Below, one piece after another: positions 14,131 through 22,309 of a stretch of 22,309 bases of DNA (its first letter is position 1; every line of letters starts with the position of its first letter). The position numbers were made by a program, and so were the translations under genes. The notes below the pieces were generated by a model. It searched no databases. It was not told where the DNA came from and was given only the letters and a program-made list of their open reading frames with translations. The stretch spans positions 1-22,309 of the forward strand of contig CAJWZG010000014.1 of NCBI GenBank assembly GCA_913049565.1, read 5' to 3'. The DNA is from an uncultured Gammaproteobacteria bacterium (GTDB lineage Bacteria; Pseudomonadota; Gammaproteobacteria; Pseudomonadales; Azotimanducaceae_A).

Positions 14131-15307
14131 GCGCTGAGAGCAAAGTATCGCTGACTCGATAGAGTAAGAAATCATCGTATCCGGCAAGCACACTGGTTAG
14201 GCCGGAAATCTGGCCGTCTAGGGCCTTATTGCCGCTATCCACCAGCATGGGCCGATGGTCCAGACTCGCAAGCTTGGTGCGCGACCCCAGCACTGTGACA
14301 TCCTCAGTCCAATCCAGGGCGGCAATTAGCTCTGCACTGAACTGCTGATTACCGCGCCCGAGCAAGAAACCCTGGTGTCGTGTGAAACTCAAAAGCAGAT
14401 GCACTGGGGTTTCTTGCACCAGTTGTTCAAGCTGTTGGCGAGTCGCGTTTGCCATACTGCTGCCGTCTGCGAGCAGCACATCACAGCCTAGCAGGGTACC
14501 GCCCAGCCCAAGTGCCTGCTTAACGGCCAAGCAGGTACTTCCTGGCCCCACCACCAAGGCTTTGTTCTGATAAATATCCGGGTTATCCAAAAAGTAGGCG
14601 ACAATCTCCTGCACCACCAAGGCTTCATCTTCCTTGCCGCCAATTTTCATTTGCTGTAAGAATCCGCCAGCTTCCGGCACCCACAGCTCGCCAAAGCGCT
14701 GGGTTACAACTTGCCCTGCTGCGGCCTGTAGATCACCAGCGTAGTCACGTACTTCACGGCTAAGACGGCCAATCATACTGCCACGAAGCAGCCCCGCCAC
14801 TACGACAGCCGCAGCACTGGGACTGATGGCAAAAACACCGCTATGCATTTTCACCCCGGCTGGTAGGCCGAGCACGCAGGTTTGGGGTGCAACCGCAGCC
14901 AGTACATCCCTTGCCGTGCCATCACCGCCCACAAAAAGCAACAGGTCAATATCGTTAGAACATAGCGCACCTATGGCTTGCCGCGTATCTGCGGCATCGG
15001 TGACTTGTTGTGGCTGACCTAGCACCCGAGCAGGGATGTCGTTGGCACGAAGTAGCTCTAACCCCATGGCTCCGCCCCACGTAAGCCATGCCAATTGCTC
15101 AAACTCTGCACCCAAGTCTTGCATCAGCGCTTGTAGAAACACCCTTACCCGTTCTGGAGCTTGGGGTTGGCCCTGACGTTTGATGGCCTCTTGCTGCACA
15201 GACACACCATCGCTGCCCTGCAAGCCTACGGCGCCACCGATACCGGCCAGCGGGTTGACCACAAAACCAATCTTTAAAGCCGGCGCTTGCCACTGGGAAT
15301 CAGCCAA
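14120..15307 (-). CDS. ATP-NAD kinase-family protein
   Basis: This 395-residue protein shows the diacylglycerol/NAD kinase-type glycine motif LLLFVGGDGTARDV (122-135) and the LPAGVKMHSGVFA segment (148-160) characteristic of the ATP-NAD kinase/AcoX-like subgroup. That subgroup is larger than, and distinct from, the housekeeping NadK. The N-terminus contains KIGFVVNPLAGIGG (12-25), the usual first strand. The family name implies phosphorylation of NAD or a related substrate, but the physiological role is not established. The start is TTG at 15307, 8 bases inside the end of the preceding FAD enzyme gene (overlap 15300-15307), with GAGG about 9 bases upstream. It is the last gene of the tusA-epmC-FAD enzyme operon, so it is probably produced with them. 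Confidence 0.88.
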   Translation of the reverse strand: MADSQWQAPALKIGFVVNPLAGIGGAVGLQGSDGVSVQQEAIKRQGQPQAPERVRVFLQALMQDLGAEFEQLAWLTWGGAMGLELLRANDIPARVLGQPQQVTDAADTRQAIGALCSNDIDLLLFVGGDGTARDVLAAVAPQTCVLGLPAGVKMHSGVFAISPSAAAVVVAGLLRGSMIGRLSREVRDYAGDLQAAAGQVVTQRFGELWVPEAGGFLQQMKIGGKEDEALVVQEIVAYFLDNPDIYQNKALVVGPGSTCLAVKQALGLGGTLLGCDVLLADGSSMANATRQQLEQLVQETPVHLLLSFTRHQGFLLGRGNQQFSAELIAALDWTEDVTVLGSRTKLASLDHRPMLVDSGNKALDGQISGLTSVLAGYDDFLLYRVSDTLLSAPSA

Positions 15308-16424
15308 CGCCCATTACCTCGCTAACCGCCTCGGCGATAGCCAAGGAGGAGGTCAGCCCGGGAGATTCGATACCAAGCAAGTCAATACGACCTCTAACAC
15401 CGTGTTCCAAGGGACCACGTATCAGAAAATCTGCGTTCTCCCCCGGCCCGGCGATTTTGGGCCGAATACCCGTATAGCCTGGCTGTAGCCGGGTCTCGTC
15501 TAGACCGGGGTAATAGGCACGAATGGCCTCTATAAAAGCTGCGCGTCTGCTGTCATCAAAGGTGTAGTCCATAGACTTAACCCAGCGCACGTCGGGACCA
15601 AACTTTACCTGCCCTCCAAGGTCCAAGGTCACATGCACGCCCAGACCCCCTTGTTCAGCGGTGGGATACACCAAACGCTGAAAGGGCTGCACCCCAGAAT
15701 AGGTGTAGTAGTGGCCGATGGCGTAATGGGCCTTGGGTGCCCCAGGCGTATTCTTAGCCAATTCAGGCGCATGCAAACCGCCAGCGTTAATCACCCAGTC
15801 TGCTGCCAAAGTCATTTGCTCGGTACGCACCAATAAGGACTCAGCACGATCAATACCCAAGACTTTGTTCTGCAGCGCAAGGAAGCCGCCATTGGCCTCG
15901 ATAATGCCCTGTAAGCTGAGCATGTAGGCGTGAGAGTCAATAATACCGGTGGAAGGTGAGAGCGCTGCGCCGACGCCACAAACTTCGGGCTCCAGTTCGT
16001 TGAGTTCGGCTTGACCCAGCCAACGCAGGTCGTAAACGCCATTGGCCTCGGCCTGGGCAACGTATCCATCGACAACAGCACGCTGCTGCGGACCGGTTGC
16101 AACAATGACTTTGCCACAACGCTTAAAGGGCACCGCGTAAGCCTCACAATGTTCATACAGCAACTGTTTGCCGCGCACGCAAAGCTGAGCCTTGCGGCTT
16201 CCTGCAGGGTAATAGATACCTGCATGAATGACTTCAGAGTTGCGTGAGCTGGTCTCAGTGCCAATGGCCGAATGCTGCTCCAGAACAATGACCTCTCGGC
16301 CAGCGGCAGCCAACTGCGAGGCTACAGCGAGGCCTACCACCCCGGCCCCGATGACGACGCATTCAACCCGCCCGATGGCGCTATCGCCGAATGTGTCGAC
16401 TTGCCTGGCTTGTTGTTCGATCAT
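15300..16424 (-). CDS. FAD-dependent oxidoreductase, L-2-hydroxyglutarate oxidase/dehydrogenase-like
   Basis: This 374-residue member of the DAO/glycine oxidase superfamily has the dinucleotide motif VVIGAGVVGLA (23-33) and VIVLEQ (45-50). The segment ETSSRNSEVIHAGIYYP (57-73), followed by GSRKAQLCVRGKQLLYEHC, is strongly reminiscent of L-2-hydroxyglutarate dehydrogenases (LhgO/L2HGDH). Such enzymes oxidise L-2-hydroxyglutarate, a by-product of central metabolism, back to 2-oxoglutarate and feed electrons to the membrane or oxygen. C-terminal GYTGIRPKIAG fits the FAD-binding end of the family. ATG at 16424 overlaps the epmC stop by 4 bp (ATGA) with AGGA upstream, so translation is probably coupled. 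The exact substrate is inferred from similarity by eye. Confidence 0.87.
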   Translation of the reverse strand: MIEQQARQVDTFGDSAIGRVECVVIGAGVVGLAVASQLAAAGREVIVLEQHSAIGTETSSRNSEVIHAGIYYPAGSRKAQLCVRGKQLLYEHCEAYAVPFKRCGKVIVATGPQQRAVVDGYVAQAEANGVYDLRWLGQAELNELEPEVCGVGAALSPSTGIIDSHAYMLSLQGIIEANGGFLALQNKVLGIDRAESLLVRTEQMTLAADWVINAGGLHAPELAKNTPGAPKAHYAIGHYYTYSGVQPFQRLVYPTAEQGGLGVHVTLDLGGQVKFGPDVRWVKSMDYTFDDSRRAAFIEAIRAYYPGLDETRLQPGYTGIRPKIAGPGENADFLIRGPLEHGVRGRIDLLGIESPGLTSSLAIAEAVSEVMGVG

Positions 16425-17014
16425 GGGGTCCTTAGGCCTACTATGGGTTGGGGAATTGATTCATAGGCCCCATCGTGCGGCGCGGATGCTGACAACGCTG
16501 AGCGCAGCGCAGCCAGCGCCTGTGCGAATACCCGCGCCCGGACGCCGCCAGCGGAGCAAAGCCAAGTATCAAGCTGGGGTGAGTATGCGTCTATGGCCTT
16601 GGCGAAGGCATCAACATCCGCCTCAAAATTGTCAGCACTGGGCTTAAAAGTAAGACCTAGCACATCCGCAAAAAAACGCTCCAAACTCTGAGTGCGCAGC
16701 TCTGCGCTAAAAAATTCGCGCTGCTGCATTGAGCTACGCGGAGCGCAGATATAGTGATAGCCGAAATCTTCCTTTTGGCGGCGAGTTGCGCCAGCAATAC
16801 ACCAGTGTGCGACTTCGTGCAGCGCAGATGCGGGATAGTCCTCTCGAAACATCAGCAGCGCAGGCTCGCCCGGGCAGGCTGGTCGATAGAGAGGCTCCGT
16901 AGCACCGCCGAGCAGCTGCGTGTTGAAGTGCGCCGTAAAGCAATCGGAGAACATCTGAACGATCAACAAAGAAAGCACTTCATCACTTATATGTGGGGCG
17001 GGTAGATAGATCAC
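16421..17014 (-). CDS. epmC: Elongation factor P hydroxylase EpmC
   Basis: The 197-residue protein matches EpmC (YfcM), which hydroxylates the beta-lysylated residue of elongation factor P after EpmA and EpmB have added and prepared beta-lysine. The diagnostic stretch is ALHEVAHWCIAGATRRQKED (64-83), followed by FGYHY. H66 and H70 form the metal-binding HExxH-like motif, and a further acidic residue lies near E100. The start is GTG at 17014, 5 bases after the tusA stop, with a weak ribosome site. It overlaps the next gene by 4 bp. epmA, epmB and efp are not in the window. Confidence 0.93.
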   Translation of the reverse strand: MIYLPAPHISDEVLSLLIVQMFSDCFTAHFNTQLLGGATEPLYRPACPGEPALLMFREDYPASALHEVAHWCIAGATRRQKEDFGYHYICAPRSSMQQREFFSAELRTQSLERFFADVLGLTFKPSADNFEADVDAFAKAIDAYSPQLDTWLCSAGGVRARVFAQALAALRSALSASAPHDGAYESIPQPIVGLRTP

Positions 17015-17019
17015 GATGA

Positions 17020-17265
17020 CTAGCCGCTCTTGCGAATCCAGAACTGCAATACCTGATCGTCGCCCTGCCAGCCCGCGCGATCAACCTGCAAATAGTCGTG
17101 CTTCATGAACTGGCAAAAGTGTTCAAAGTCGCGCTCGGCGGTTGGGTCAGTAGCGAGAATATGCAGCACGCAGCCCTTTGCCAGTTCACGCACCTTGTTG
17201 CGCACAAGCATTAAGGGCTCTGGACAAAGCAGACCACGCGCGTCAATTTGAATGTCGTATTGCAC
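17020..17265 (-). CDS. tusA: Sulfur-carrier protein TusA
   Basis: From GTG at 17265 the product has 81 residues, the normal TusA size. The hallmark DARGLLCPEPLMLVRNKV (residues 8-25) carries the active cysteine C14. The later DPTAERDFEHFCQFMKHDY and C-terminal LQFWIRKSG also fit TusA. TusA takes persulfide sulfur from the cysteine desulfurase IscS and passes it to the TusBCD relay for 2-thiouridine in tRNA, or to other acceptors. I prefer GTG 17265, with GGGGAT 6-7 bases upstream, over an upstream in-frame TTG at 17286 that adds seven residues not seen in the family. It is the first gene of the tusA-epmC-FAD enzyme-kinase operon. Confidence 0.93.
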   Translation of the reverse strand: MQYDIQIDARGLLCPEPLMLVRNKVRELAKGCVLHILATDPTAERDFEHFCQFMKHDYLQVDRAGWQGDDQVLQFWIRKSG

Positions 17266-17372
17266 CAGCAATCCCCAATTAGCCAAGCCCGAATGTTAGG
17301 CCACTTCCGCCGCGATTCACACCGAACCCCTATTCACCAGTTCGAGAGCCATGGCCGCTAACAATCAAAAAG

Positions 17373-17783
17373 ATGCAATCGACTACAGAATTATGCAGCA
17401 TTCACTGCATGACAGATCACGGCCACTTCATATGCTGCCTCAAGCCCGCCTGCGTGCTAGCGCTGGTTGTCCTCGTCACTGTAAACGGTCAGACAGTTGC
17501 AGCTGAGTCTGCATCAACTGGGCCTGCACCAATGGCGTCCGCACCAGCGAGCATGACTACTGCTGACGCCGAGCAGACGGCTAGCAAGGCAAACACCATG
17601 ACTGCGGCACAGTGCCAACAGAGTTTCTGGGCCGATGCGCTGCTCCCGCTTCCGCCACGCCCAGATATTGCTGCCGAACAGTTGCAGCGGACAATCGAGC
17701 GCACTACCGAGCCAGAACTGCATAGCAAACTTAAGGCCGCCTATCTTCGCCACTTGGGTTGCCCCATGCAGGAAACCCCTTAG
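17373..17783 (+). CDS. Small putative secreted protein of unknown function
   Basis: The frame has 136 codons. A hydrophobic stretch (about residues 21-36, VLALVVLVTVNG) followed by QTVAAES looks like a signal peptide. If translation begins at the internal ATG at 17409, the protein starts MTDHGHFICC and the signal is better placed. After an Ala/Thr/Ser-rich stretch, the C-terminal half (CQQSFWADALLPLPPRPDIA, then LQRTIERTTEPELHSKLKAAYLRHLGC) is amphipathic and plausibly folded, with paired cysteines. I recognise no family. Codon use looks like real coding sequence, but ribosome sites are weak at both starts. It is divergent from tusA and convergent with the methyltransferase gene, 14 bases from its stop. 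Confidence 0.5.
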   Translation: MQSTTELCSIHCMTDHGHFICCLKPACVLALVVLVTVNGQTVAAESASTGPAPMASAPASMTTADAEQTASKANTMTAAQCQQSFWADALLPLPPRPDIAAEQLQRTIERTTEPELHSKLKAAYLRHLGCPMQETP

Positions 17784-17797
17784 ACCTGCTTGTCGGC

Positions 17798-18436
17798 CTA
17801 CTTTTTTCTCGGCCGAATTTCGGCCACCTCTCCCACAAAACGATCCGGCTCAATGGCATACCACTCCTGCAGCGAGACCTCGTGGGTTTTCGACAGTTGA
17901 TCGCAGAGCTCATAAAACGGCGGCCGACCGGGGTCAGTGAGCACTATGCGCTTGGTGCCGTTTTTAATCGCGCGATTAACTAGCAGTTTTAGCGGCTTGA
18001 CTAAATTATCCCAAAAGCAAATATCACCGCCCACGATCAATTGGTGTTGGCCAAGCTGCGGCCCGGTTAGCCGGGTAAAGTCCGAGCATCTGTTGGTCAG
18101 TTCAACGGAATTGATTTCGGCAAAAACGTCCACGAAGGGAAACACCGCTGGGTCTAGGTCAACGGCGGTGACCTTGGAGGCAAAATGGTGGGCGCAAAAT
18201 ACCGAGCTTGCTCCCCAACCACAGCCAAGCTCCATCACTCGACGCCCCCTAGCCGGCGGATGCTCCTGCAAGTAGTCCATCAGCAAAAAGGCCGAACCCC
18301 AAGTGCGGGTGCCATGTACCGAGGGCTGGTAGCGCCGTTTGAGCGCCTTTATCAGCCGGTGCGAGTCCTGCAGCAAAAAGATGCCATAGGCAAAGTCGAT
18401 ATGTTCCTCAGGAAGTCGCTGAAGCTTGGGCATCAT
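17798..18436 (-). CDS. Class I SAM-dependent methyltransferase
   Basis: The 212-residue protein has motif I VMELGCGWGASSVF (67-80) and the acidic loop AVDLDP (91-96) that hold S-adenosylmethionine. Later IVGGDICFWD occupies the motif IV position, and VLTDPGRPPFYEL follows. The sequence resembles the lysine methyltransferase-like (Methyltransf_16/METTL) group, so a protein substrate is possible, but the target is unknown. ATG at 18436 has GAGG 5 bases upstream, and a second ATG follows immediately. It is the only gene on the minus strand here, separated from the suf operon by a non-coding region where divergent promoters would lie. Confidence 0.85.
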   Translation of the reverse strand: MMPKLQRLPEEHIDFAYGIFLLQDSHRLIKALKRRYQPSVHGTRTWGSAFLLMDYLQEHPPARGRRVMELGCGWGASSVFCAHHFASKVTAVDLDPAVFPFVDVFAEINSVELTNRCSDFTRLTGPQLGQHQLIVGGDICFWDNLVKPLKLLVNRAIKNGTKRIVLTDPGRPPFYELCDQLSKTHEVSLQEWYAIEPDRFVGEVAEIRPRKK

Positions 18437-18812
18437 CTGTACCTCATAGGGGGTGTTACTAGGTCGAACCTGTTGCCGAATTCCAAGCCAAGCAGGTCAA
18501 ATCGTGTCACCGCTAAGTATGAATCAGACGCCCGTGCATTGGGCGTGTTTGTCGACAAATTTTGACCAACATCGGCGCGCAAGCATGCTCCGCTGCCTGA
18601 GCGGGGCACTGTCTAGCTTTGACCTGAATCTATCGGCGATTTATCCGCTTCCCGCCCTTGCAGCACTGGGTTTTGCCCCAACCAAAGCGTCTAAGTAGTG
18701 GTTTTGCTTGCTTGGCATGCTGCCTGTAGAATTTGCGACCCTAAACGCCCAGTGGCGGGCATAATCGCCAAGGCTCTTGGCATCGCCACGAGGCGCCACC
18801 ATCGGAGATCCT
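18437..18812. other. Non-coding region between methyltransferase gene and sufB
   Basis: This 376-bp stretch contains no convincing gene. A short plus-strand frame at 18453-18698 lacks a ribosome site and family resemblance. The region must carry the sufB promoter. I saw no match to the IscR type 1 or type 2 site and no Fur box. The methyltransferase promoter is probably near 18437-18500, but no clear hexamers were found. Confidence 0.6.
18704..18732 (+). promoter_or_regulatory. Candidate sigma-70 promoter for sufBCDS
   Basis: TTGCTT (18704-18709) and TAGAAT (18727-18732, 5 of 6 matches to the -10 consensus) are separated by 17 bases, about 80 bases before the sufB GTG. The -35 is weak, which would fit activator dependence, but no activator site was recognised. 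Confidence 0.45.
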
Positions 18813-20306
18813 GTGACCAAATCCAGTGTTGATCAGTTAGTCGAAGCCGGTACCGAGTATCACGCGGGCTTCGTCACCGACGTGGAATCAGAGACCCTGC
18901 CGCCGGGCTTGGATGAATCTGTGGTTAAGTACATTTCTGCCCGCAAGGGTGAACCCGAATGGCTCACCCAGTGGCGCCTACAGGCATACGCCCAGTGGCA
19001 GCAAATGCGCGAACCGAAGTGGGCCCATGTGCACTACCCGCCCATAGACTTTCAGAGTATTTCTTATTATTCCGCTCCCAAGAGCCAGGCAGATGGCCCG
19101 CGCTCGCTGGAGGAGGTCGATCCTGAACTGCTGCGTACCTACGAAAAACTCGGTATTCCGCTGCACGAGCAGGCCGCTCTGGCAGGCGTGGTTCCTGATC
19201 CAGCCGCGGTCGGCACCCCAGCCGGTGCCAACGTTGCTGTCGACGTGGTTTTTGACAGCGTCTCCATTGCCACTACATTTAAAGAAACGCTGGCAGAGGC
19301 CGGGGTGATTTTTTGCCCCATCTCCGAAGCAGTACACAGCCACCCAGCGTTGGTGCAAAAGTATCTCGGCTCAGTTATCCCACAGCGCGACAACTACTAT
19401 GCGGCACTGAACTCTGCGGTATTCAGCGACGGCTCCTTTGTTTACATCCCCAAGGGTGTGCGCTGCCCCATGGAGCTGTCGACTTACTTTCGGATAAACG
19501 AACGCAATACCGGCCAGTTCGAACGCACTCTTATCATCGCTGACGAAGGCTCTCATGTGAGCTATCTGGAAGGCTGTACCGCGCCCATGCGCGATGAAAA
19601 CCAACTGCACGCAGCAGTGGTTGAACTGGTCGCCCTTGGCGATGCGGAAATTAAATACTCGACAGTGCAAAACTGGTACCCCGGGGACGAAAACGGCAAA
19701 GGCGGCATTTACAATTTTGTTACCAAACGCGGTGTTTGTGCTGGCCCGCGAGCGAAAATTTCTTGGACTCAAGTAGAGACCGGTTCAGCTATCACCTGGA
19801 AATATCCCAGCGTTGTACTGCGGGGTGACGATTCCGTTGGCGAATTTTACTCAGTCGCGTTGACAAACAATCGCCAGCAGGCGGATACCGGCACCAAGAT
19901 GATTCATATGGGCAAAAATACCAAGAGCACGATTGTCTCCAAGGGCATTAGCGCAGGTGGCAGCGAGAACTGCTACCGCGGCCTGGTGCGTATTTCCCCC
20001 ACTGCCCAAAACGCGCGTAATTTTACCCAGTGCGATTCGCTGCTAATTGGCGATCAGTGCGGTGCTCACACCTTCCCCTACATCGAAAACAAGAACAATT
20101 CGGCAACCATCGAACACGAGGCCAGCACCTCCAAGGTGAGCGACGATCAGTTGTTCGCCTGCCAGCAACGTGGCATTGAAACCGAGCAGGCGGTGAGCAT
20201 GATCGTCAACGGCTTTTGCAAAGAAGTCTTCCGGGAACTGCCAATGGAATTTGCTGTAGAGGCAGGCAAGCTGCTGGAAGTCAGCTTAGAAGGTGCGGTG
20301 GGATGA
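18813..20306 (+). CDS. sufB: Fe-S cluster assembly scaffold protein SufB
   Basis: The 497-residue protein is the core of the SufBC2D scaffold, on which iron-sulfur clusters are built in the cytoplasm. Family hallmarks are [13 protein letters not shown] (39-51), [58 protein letters not shown] with the cysteine used in cluster assembly, and a C-terminus in [20 protein letters not shown]. The frame could extend upstream to TTG at 18777, but GGAG (18804-18807) is placed 5 bases before GTG at 18813 and the extension has no family match. The stop overlaps the sufC start (ATGA). It is the first gene of the operon; no iscR or sufA is found upstream. Confidence 0.96.
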   Translation: MTKSSVDQLVEAGTEYHAGFVTDVESETLPPGLDESVVKYISARKGEPEWLTQWRLQAYAQWQQMREPKWAHVHYPPIDFQSISYYSAPKSQADGPRSLEEVDPELLRTYEKLGIPLHEQAALAGVVPDPAAVGTPAGANVAVDVVFDSVSIATTFKETLAEAGVIFCPISEAVHSHPALVQKYLGSVIPQRDNYYAALNSAVFSDGSFVYIPKGVRCPMELSTYFRINERNTGQFERTLIIADEGSHVSYLEGCTAPMRDENQLHAAVVELVALGDAEIKYSTVQNWYPGDENGKGGIYNFVTKRGVCAGPRAKISWTQVETGSAITWKYPSVVLRGDDSVGEFYSVALTNNRQQADTGTKMIHMGKNTKSTIVSKGISAGGSENCYRGLVRISPTAQNARNFTQCDSLLIGDQCGAHTFPYIENKNNSATIEHEASTSKVSDDQLFACQQRGIETEQAVSMIVNGFCKEVFRELPMEFAVEAGKLLEVSLEGAVG

Positions 20307-21058
20307 GCCTGCTCAACGTTTCTGACCTGCATGCAAGTGTAATCACCGACGACCAGACTCAGCCCATTCTTAAGGGCTTAAACCTCACCGTAGAGGCTGG
20401 TGAAGTGCACGCCATTATGGGACCGAACGGTTCTGGCAAATCGACTCTGGCTAACGTGTTATCGGGCCGACCCGGCTATCAGGTTGATGATGGAGCTGCC
20501 ACCTTGGAAGGTAGCCCGCTGCTCGAACTGGAACCCTATGAACGCGCCCAACTTGGGGTATTTTTGGCGTTTCAATACCCAGTGGAAATTCCCGGCGTCA
20601 GCAACATGGAATTCCTTAAGGCCAGTATCGACTCACTGGCCAGGGCGCGCGGCGAAGAACAACCAAATACGGCCCAATTCATGCGCCAAGTTCGGGAACT
20701 GGCATCGTCCCTAGACCTAGACCCAGCTTTCTTAAAGCGCGGGGTCAACGAAGGTTTCAGTGGCGGCGAAAAGAAGCGCAACGAAATCATGCAGCTGCTG
20801 TTACTTGATCCAAAACTCGCCGTGCTGGATGAAACCGACTCCGGCCTTGATATTGACGCACTGAAGGTGGTCGCCGAAGGTGTCAACCGCTATCGCAGCG
20901 CAAGCAATGGCGTTGTGCTAATTACCCACTATCAGCGGTTACTTGATTACATCGTGCCGGATTTCGTACACGTACTTTCCAATGGCCAGATCATCGAATC
21001 TGGCGACAAGAGCCTGGCTCTGGAGCTTGAAGCCAAGGGCTATGCATGGCTGACCTAA
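20303..21058 (+). CDS. sufC: Fe-S assembly ATPase SufC
   Basis: The 251-residue ABC-type ATPase drives conformational change in the SufB-SufD scaffold and is not a membrane transporter. Walker [10 protein letters not shown] is at 40-48, the Q-loop at Q91 ([11 protein letters not shown]), the SufC-type signature [10 protein letters not shown] at 152-161, and Walker [13 protein letters not shown] at 172-183. The start at 20303 overlaps the sufB stop by 4 bp with AAGGTG upstream; an upstream start at 20216 would lie inside sufB and adds 29 unrelated residues. The end overlaps the sufD start by 13 bp. Confidence 0.97.
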   Translation: MSLLNVSDLHASVITDDQTQPILKGLNLTVEAGEVHAIMGPNGSGKSTLANVLSGRPGYQVDDGAATLEGSPLLELEPYERAQLGVFLAFQYPVEIPGVSNMEFLKASIDSLARARGEEQPNTAQFMRQVRELASSLDLDPAFLKRGVNEGFSGGEKKRNEIMQLLLLDPKLAVLDETDSGLDIDALKVVAEGVNRYRSASNGVVLITHYQRLLDYIVPDFVHVLSNGQIIESGDKSLALELEAKGYAWLT

Positions 21059-22155
21059 CCCTGCCCGCCGAGTTGGCGACCCCAGACTGGCTGGCCCCGA
21101 CGCCAAATGCGGCGCAGACACCCCTGCCCGAGGCCCTGCACCGAGCGCTGAACTCTGCGGCCCACCGAGAGCGCTGGAAATATACCAAGGCCGAGGTCTT
21201 TCTCGGCGCCACCCATACTGCTGCCAACCTGCCGCAGATCAGCGGTGAGCAGCAGCCTGGTATTGACCTACAGCAAACCACCAAACCCGTACCGCTGGTC
21301 GGTTTTGACCTCGATCAAGCACCCGAGGCATTTGCACGCCTTTGTTACGCCTCGAATATCTTGACCATCGATATATCTGCACCAACCACTGAAATCCTAA
21401 CCTTGGTACACGCATCTAGCACAGTGCCGGTTTTAATTCGCGTTGCCGAGGGTGCCTCGCTGACGTTGAACGAAATTTCGGATTGCGACAGCGATGCCCA
21501 GCAAACCATCTGGATTGATCTCGCCGCTAATGCCGAGATGAAACATTCACGCAATGCTCTGGATACCGCAGGCGCTCATTGGCAGTACCTGAATGTGCGC
21601 TTGCAGCGCGATGCGAGTTACCGCCTGCACAATCACGTGACAGGCTGCGCTAGCCGCCGGCAGGATATTCACGTCCTCATGGACGGCCAAGGTGCAGAGG
21701 CTAACCTAATATCAGCCGGCAGCGTCGAAGGTAAAACTGCCCTAGACCAACAGTTCACCCTCGAACATCGGCAGCCTCGCGGTCGCAGTCAGCAAACAAT
21801 TCACAACATTGTTGCCAACGGCGGCAAATGTTCGTTTAACGGTCGCATTCATATTCACGAGGGCGCAGCAGGTACCGATGCCCAGCTAGCTAACAAAAAC
21901 CTTGGCATGGGCGAACATGCCACCATCAACACCAAGCCTGAACTGGAAATTTATACCGACGACGTGAGCTGTGCCCATGGCGCTACCGTCGGCACTATCT
22001 CGCAGGAAGCGCTGTTCTATCTGCTCAGCCGAGGCATCGACCAAGGTGCAGCGCAGGCCCTGCTCAGCCAAGGCTTCTTGCGTCAGTGTATTGATGGCCC
22101 GCTGGCAGAATCAGCACTTGAGACACTTATCGGCGGAGCATCTGTAGGCCTATGA
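21046..22155 (+). CDS. sufD: Fe-S cluster assembly protein SufD
   Basis: The 369-residue protein pairs with SufB in the scaffold and helps acquire iron. The conserved C-terminal core includes [40 protein letters not shown] and [20 protein letters not shown], with the conserved cysteine and histidine of the family, then YLLSRGI. It is shorter than the roughly 420 residues of many SufD proteins, mainly in the divergent N-terminal part. The start lies 13 bp inside sufC, and the stop overlaps sufS by 4 bp (ATGA), so the whole operon is translationally coupled. Confidence 0.95.
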   Translation: MADLTLPAELATPDWLAPTPNAAQTPLPEALHRALNSAAHRERWKYTKAEVFLGATHTAANLPQISGEQQPGIDLQQTTKPVPLVGFDLDQAPEAFARLCYASNILTIDISAPTTEILTLVHASSTVPVLIRVAEGASLTLNEISDCDSDAQQTIWIDLAANAEMKHSRNALDTAGAHWQYLNVRLQRDASYRLHNHVTGCASRRQDIHVLMDGQGAEANLISAGSVEGKTALDQQFTLEHRQPRGRSQQTIHNIVANGGKCSFNGRIHIHEGAAGTDAQLANKNLGMGEHATINTKPELEIYTDDVSCAHGATVGTISQEALFYLLSRGIDQGAAQALLSQGFLRQCIDGPLAESALETLIGGASVGL

Positions 22156-22309
22156 ACATCCGCAATGACTTCCCCATATTGCAGCGCAGCAGTCGCGGCA
22201 AACCCCTGGTTTACTTGGACAATGGTGCCACTACGCAAAAACCCCAGAGCGTGATCGGCGCAATAGAAAATTACTACCGTAGCCACAATGCCAACGTCCA
22301 TCGGGCCGC
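22152..22309 (+). CDS. sufS: Cysteine desulfurase SufS (partial, N-terminus only)
   Basis: About 52 residues are visible before the window ends. They read [12 protein letters not shown], then [20 protein letters not shown] and [12 protein letters not shown], the standard N-terminus of SufS/NifS-like cysteine desulfurases, with the PLP-domain '[11 protein letters not shown]' motif. SufS removes sulfur from cysteine as an enzyme-bound persulfide, normally passed to SufE or SufU for the SufBCD scaffold. The catalytic lysine and cysteine lie beyond the window. ATG at 22152 overlaps the sufD stop by 4 bp. Confidence 0.95.
   Translation, partial: MNIRNDFPILQRSSRGKPLVYLDNGATTQKPQSVIGAIENYYRSHNANVHRA

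Noticed and set aside
15812..16288. Second minus-strand frame of 158 codons within the FAD enzyme gene
   Set aside because: Shifted reading of the L-2-hydroxyglutarate oxidase-like gene, with no signal or motif of its own.
17811..17826. GGCCGAA / TTCGGCC inverted repeat near the end of the methyltransferase gene
   Set aside because: It lies in the coding sequence and is followed by A-rich rather than T-rich sequence in the gene's direction, so not a convincing terminator.
18453..18698. Plus-strand frame of 81 codons upstream of sufB, considered as a regulator
   Set aside because: No helix-turn-helix, no cysteine cluster like IscR, no ribosome site.

Overview
The window looks like the chromosome of a Gram-negative gammaproteobacterium, probably a marine or aquatic member of the Cellvibrionales type. 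The reasons are an EpmC-type EF-P hydroxylase, TusA, an AlaA-type transaminase, a TonB-dependent receptor with outer-membrane lipoproteins, and classical Fur boxes. The genus assignment is inference only.

Left part (1-9.7 kb). A partial FAD/NAD(P)-binding monooxygenase-like gene lies at the left edge on the minus strand. Next comes an iron-responsive locus, also mostly on the minus strand. In transcription order it holds a DUF4856 lipoprotein with calcium-binding thrombospondin-type repeats, an imelysin-family lipoprotein, a FecA-like TonB-dependent receptor, a fatty acid hydroxylase/sterol desaturase-family membrane di-iron enzyme, and a small exported DUF4920-like protein. A DUF6607-family exported protein is divergent from the first gene. 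Three Fur-box-like sequences (1959-1977, 6576-6594, 8350-8368) punctuate the locus. Imelysin and receptor genes overlap by 8 bp, and the receptor and hydroxylase genes are 7 bp apart. The simplest reading is an iron (or iron-chelate/haem) acquisition system whose periplasmic and lipoprotein parts are largely uncharacterised. This is the most interesting part of the window.

Middle part (9.7-18.4 kb), ordinary housekeeping and metabolism: an exported spermidine synthase-like protein, an AMP-forming acyl-CoA synthetase, methionine sulfoxide reductase B, and an AlaA-like aminotransferase. These are followed by a tightly overlapping minus-strand operon, tusA - epmC - L-2-hydroxyglutarate oxidase-like FAD enzyme - ATP-NAD kinase-family protein. 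A small secreted protein of unknown function and a class I methyltransferase follow.

Right part (18.8 kb to the end). The iron-sulfur cluster assembly operon sufB-sufC-sufD-sufS runs on the plus strand with overlapping start and stop codons. It is cut by the right edge inside sufS. No regulator gene (iscR/sufR) is visible directly upstream; a 376-bp non-coding stretch with a candidate sigma-70 promoter sits there instead.

Several starts were moved downstream from the longest possible reading frame on Shine-Dalgarno, signal peptide or overlap evidence (TonB receptor 5174, DUF4856 8295, msrB 12730, alaA 12856, tusA 17265, sufB 18813, sufC 20303). No tRNA, rRNA, CRISPR array, insertion sequence or attachment site was recognised.
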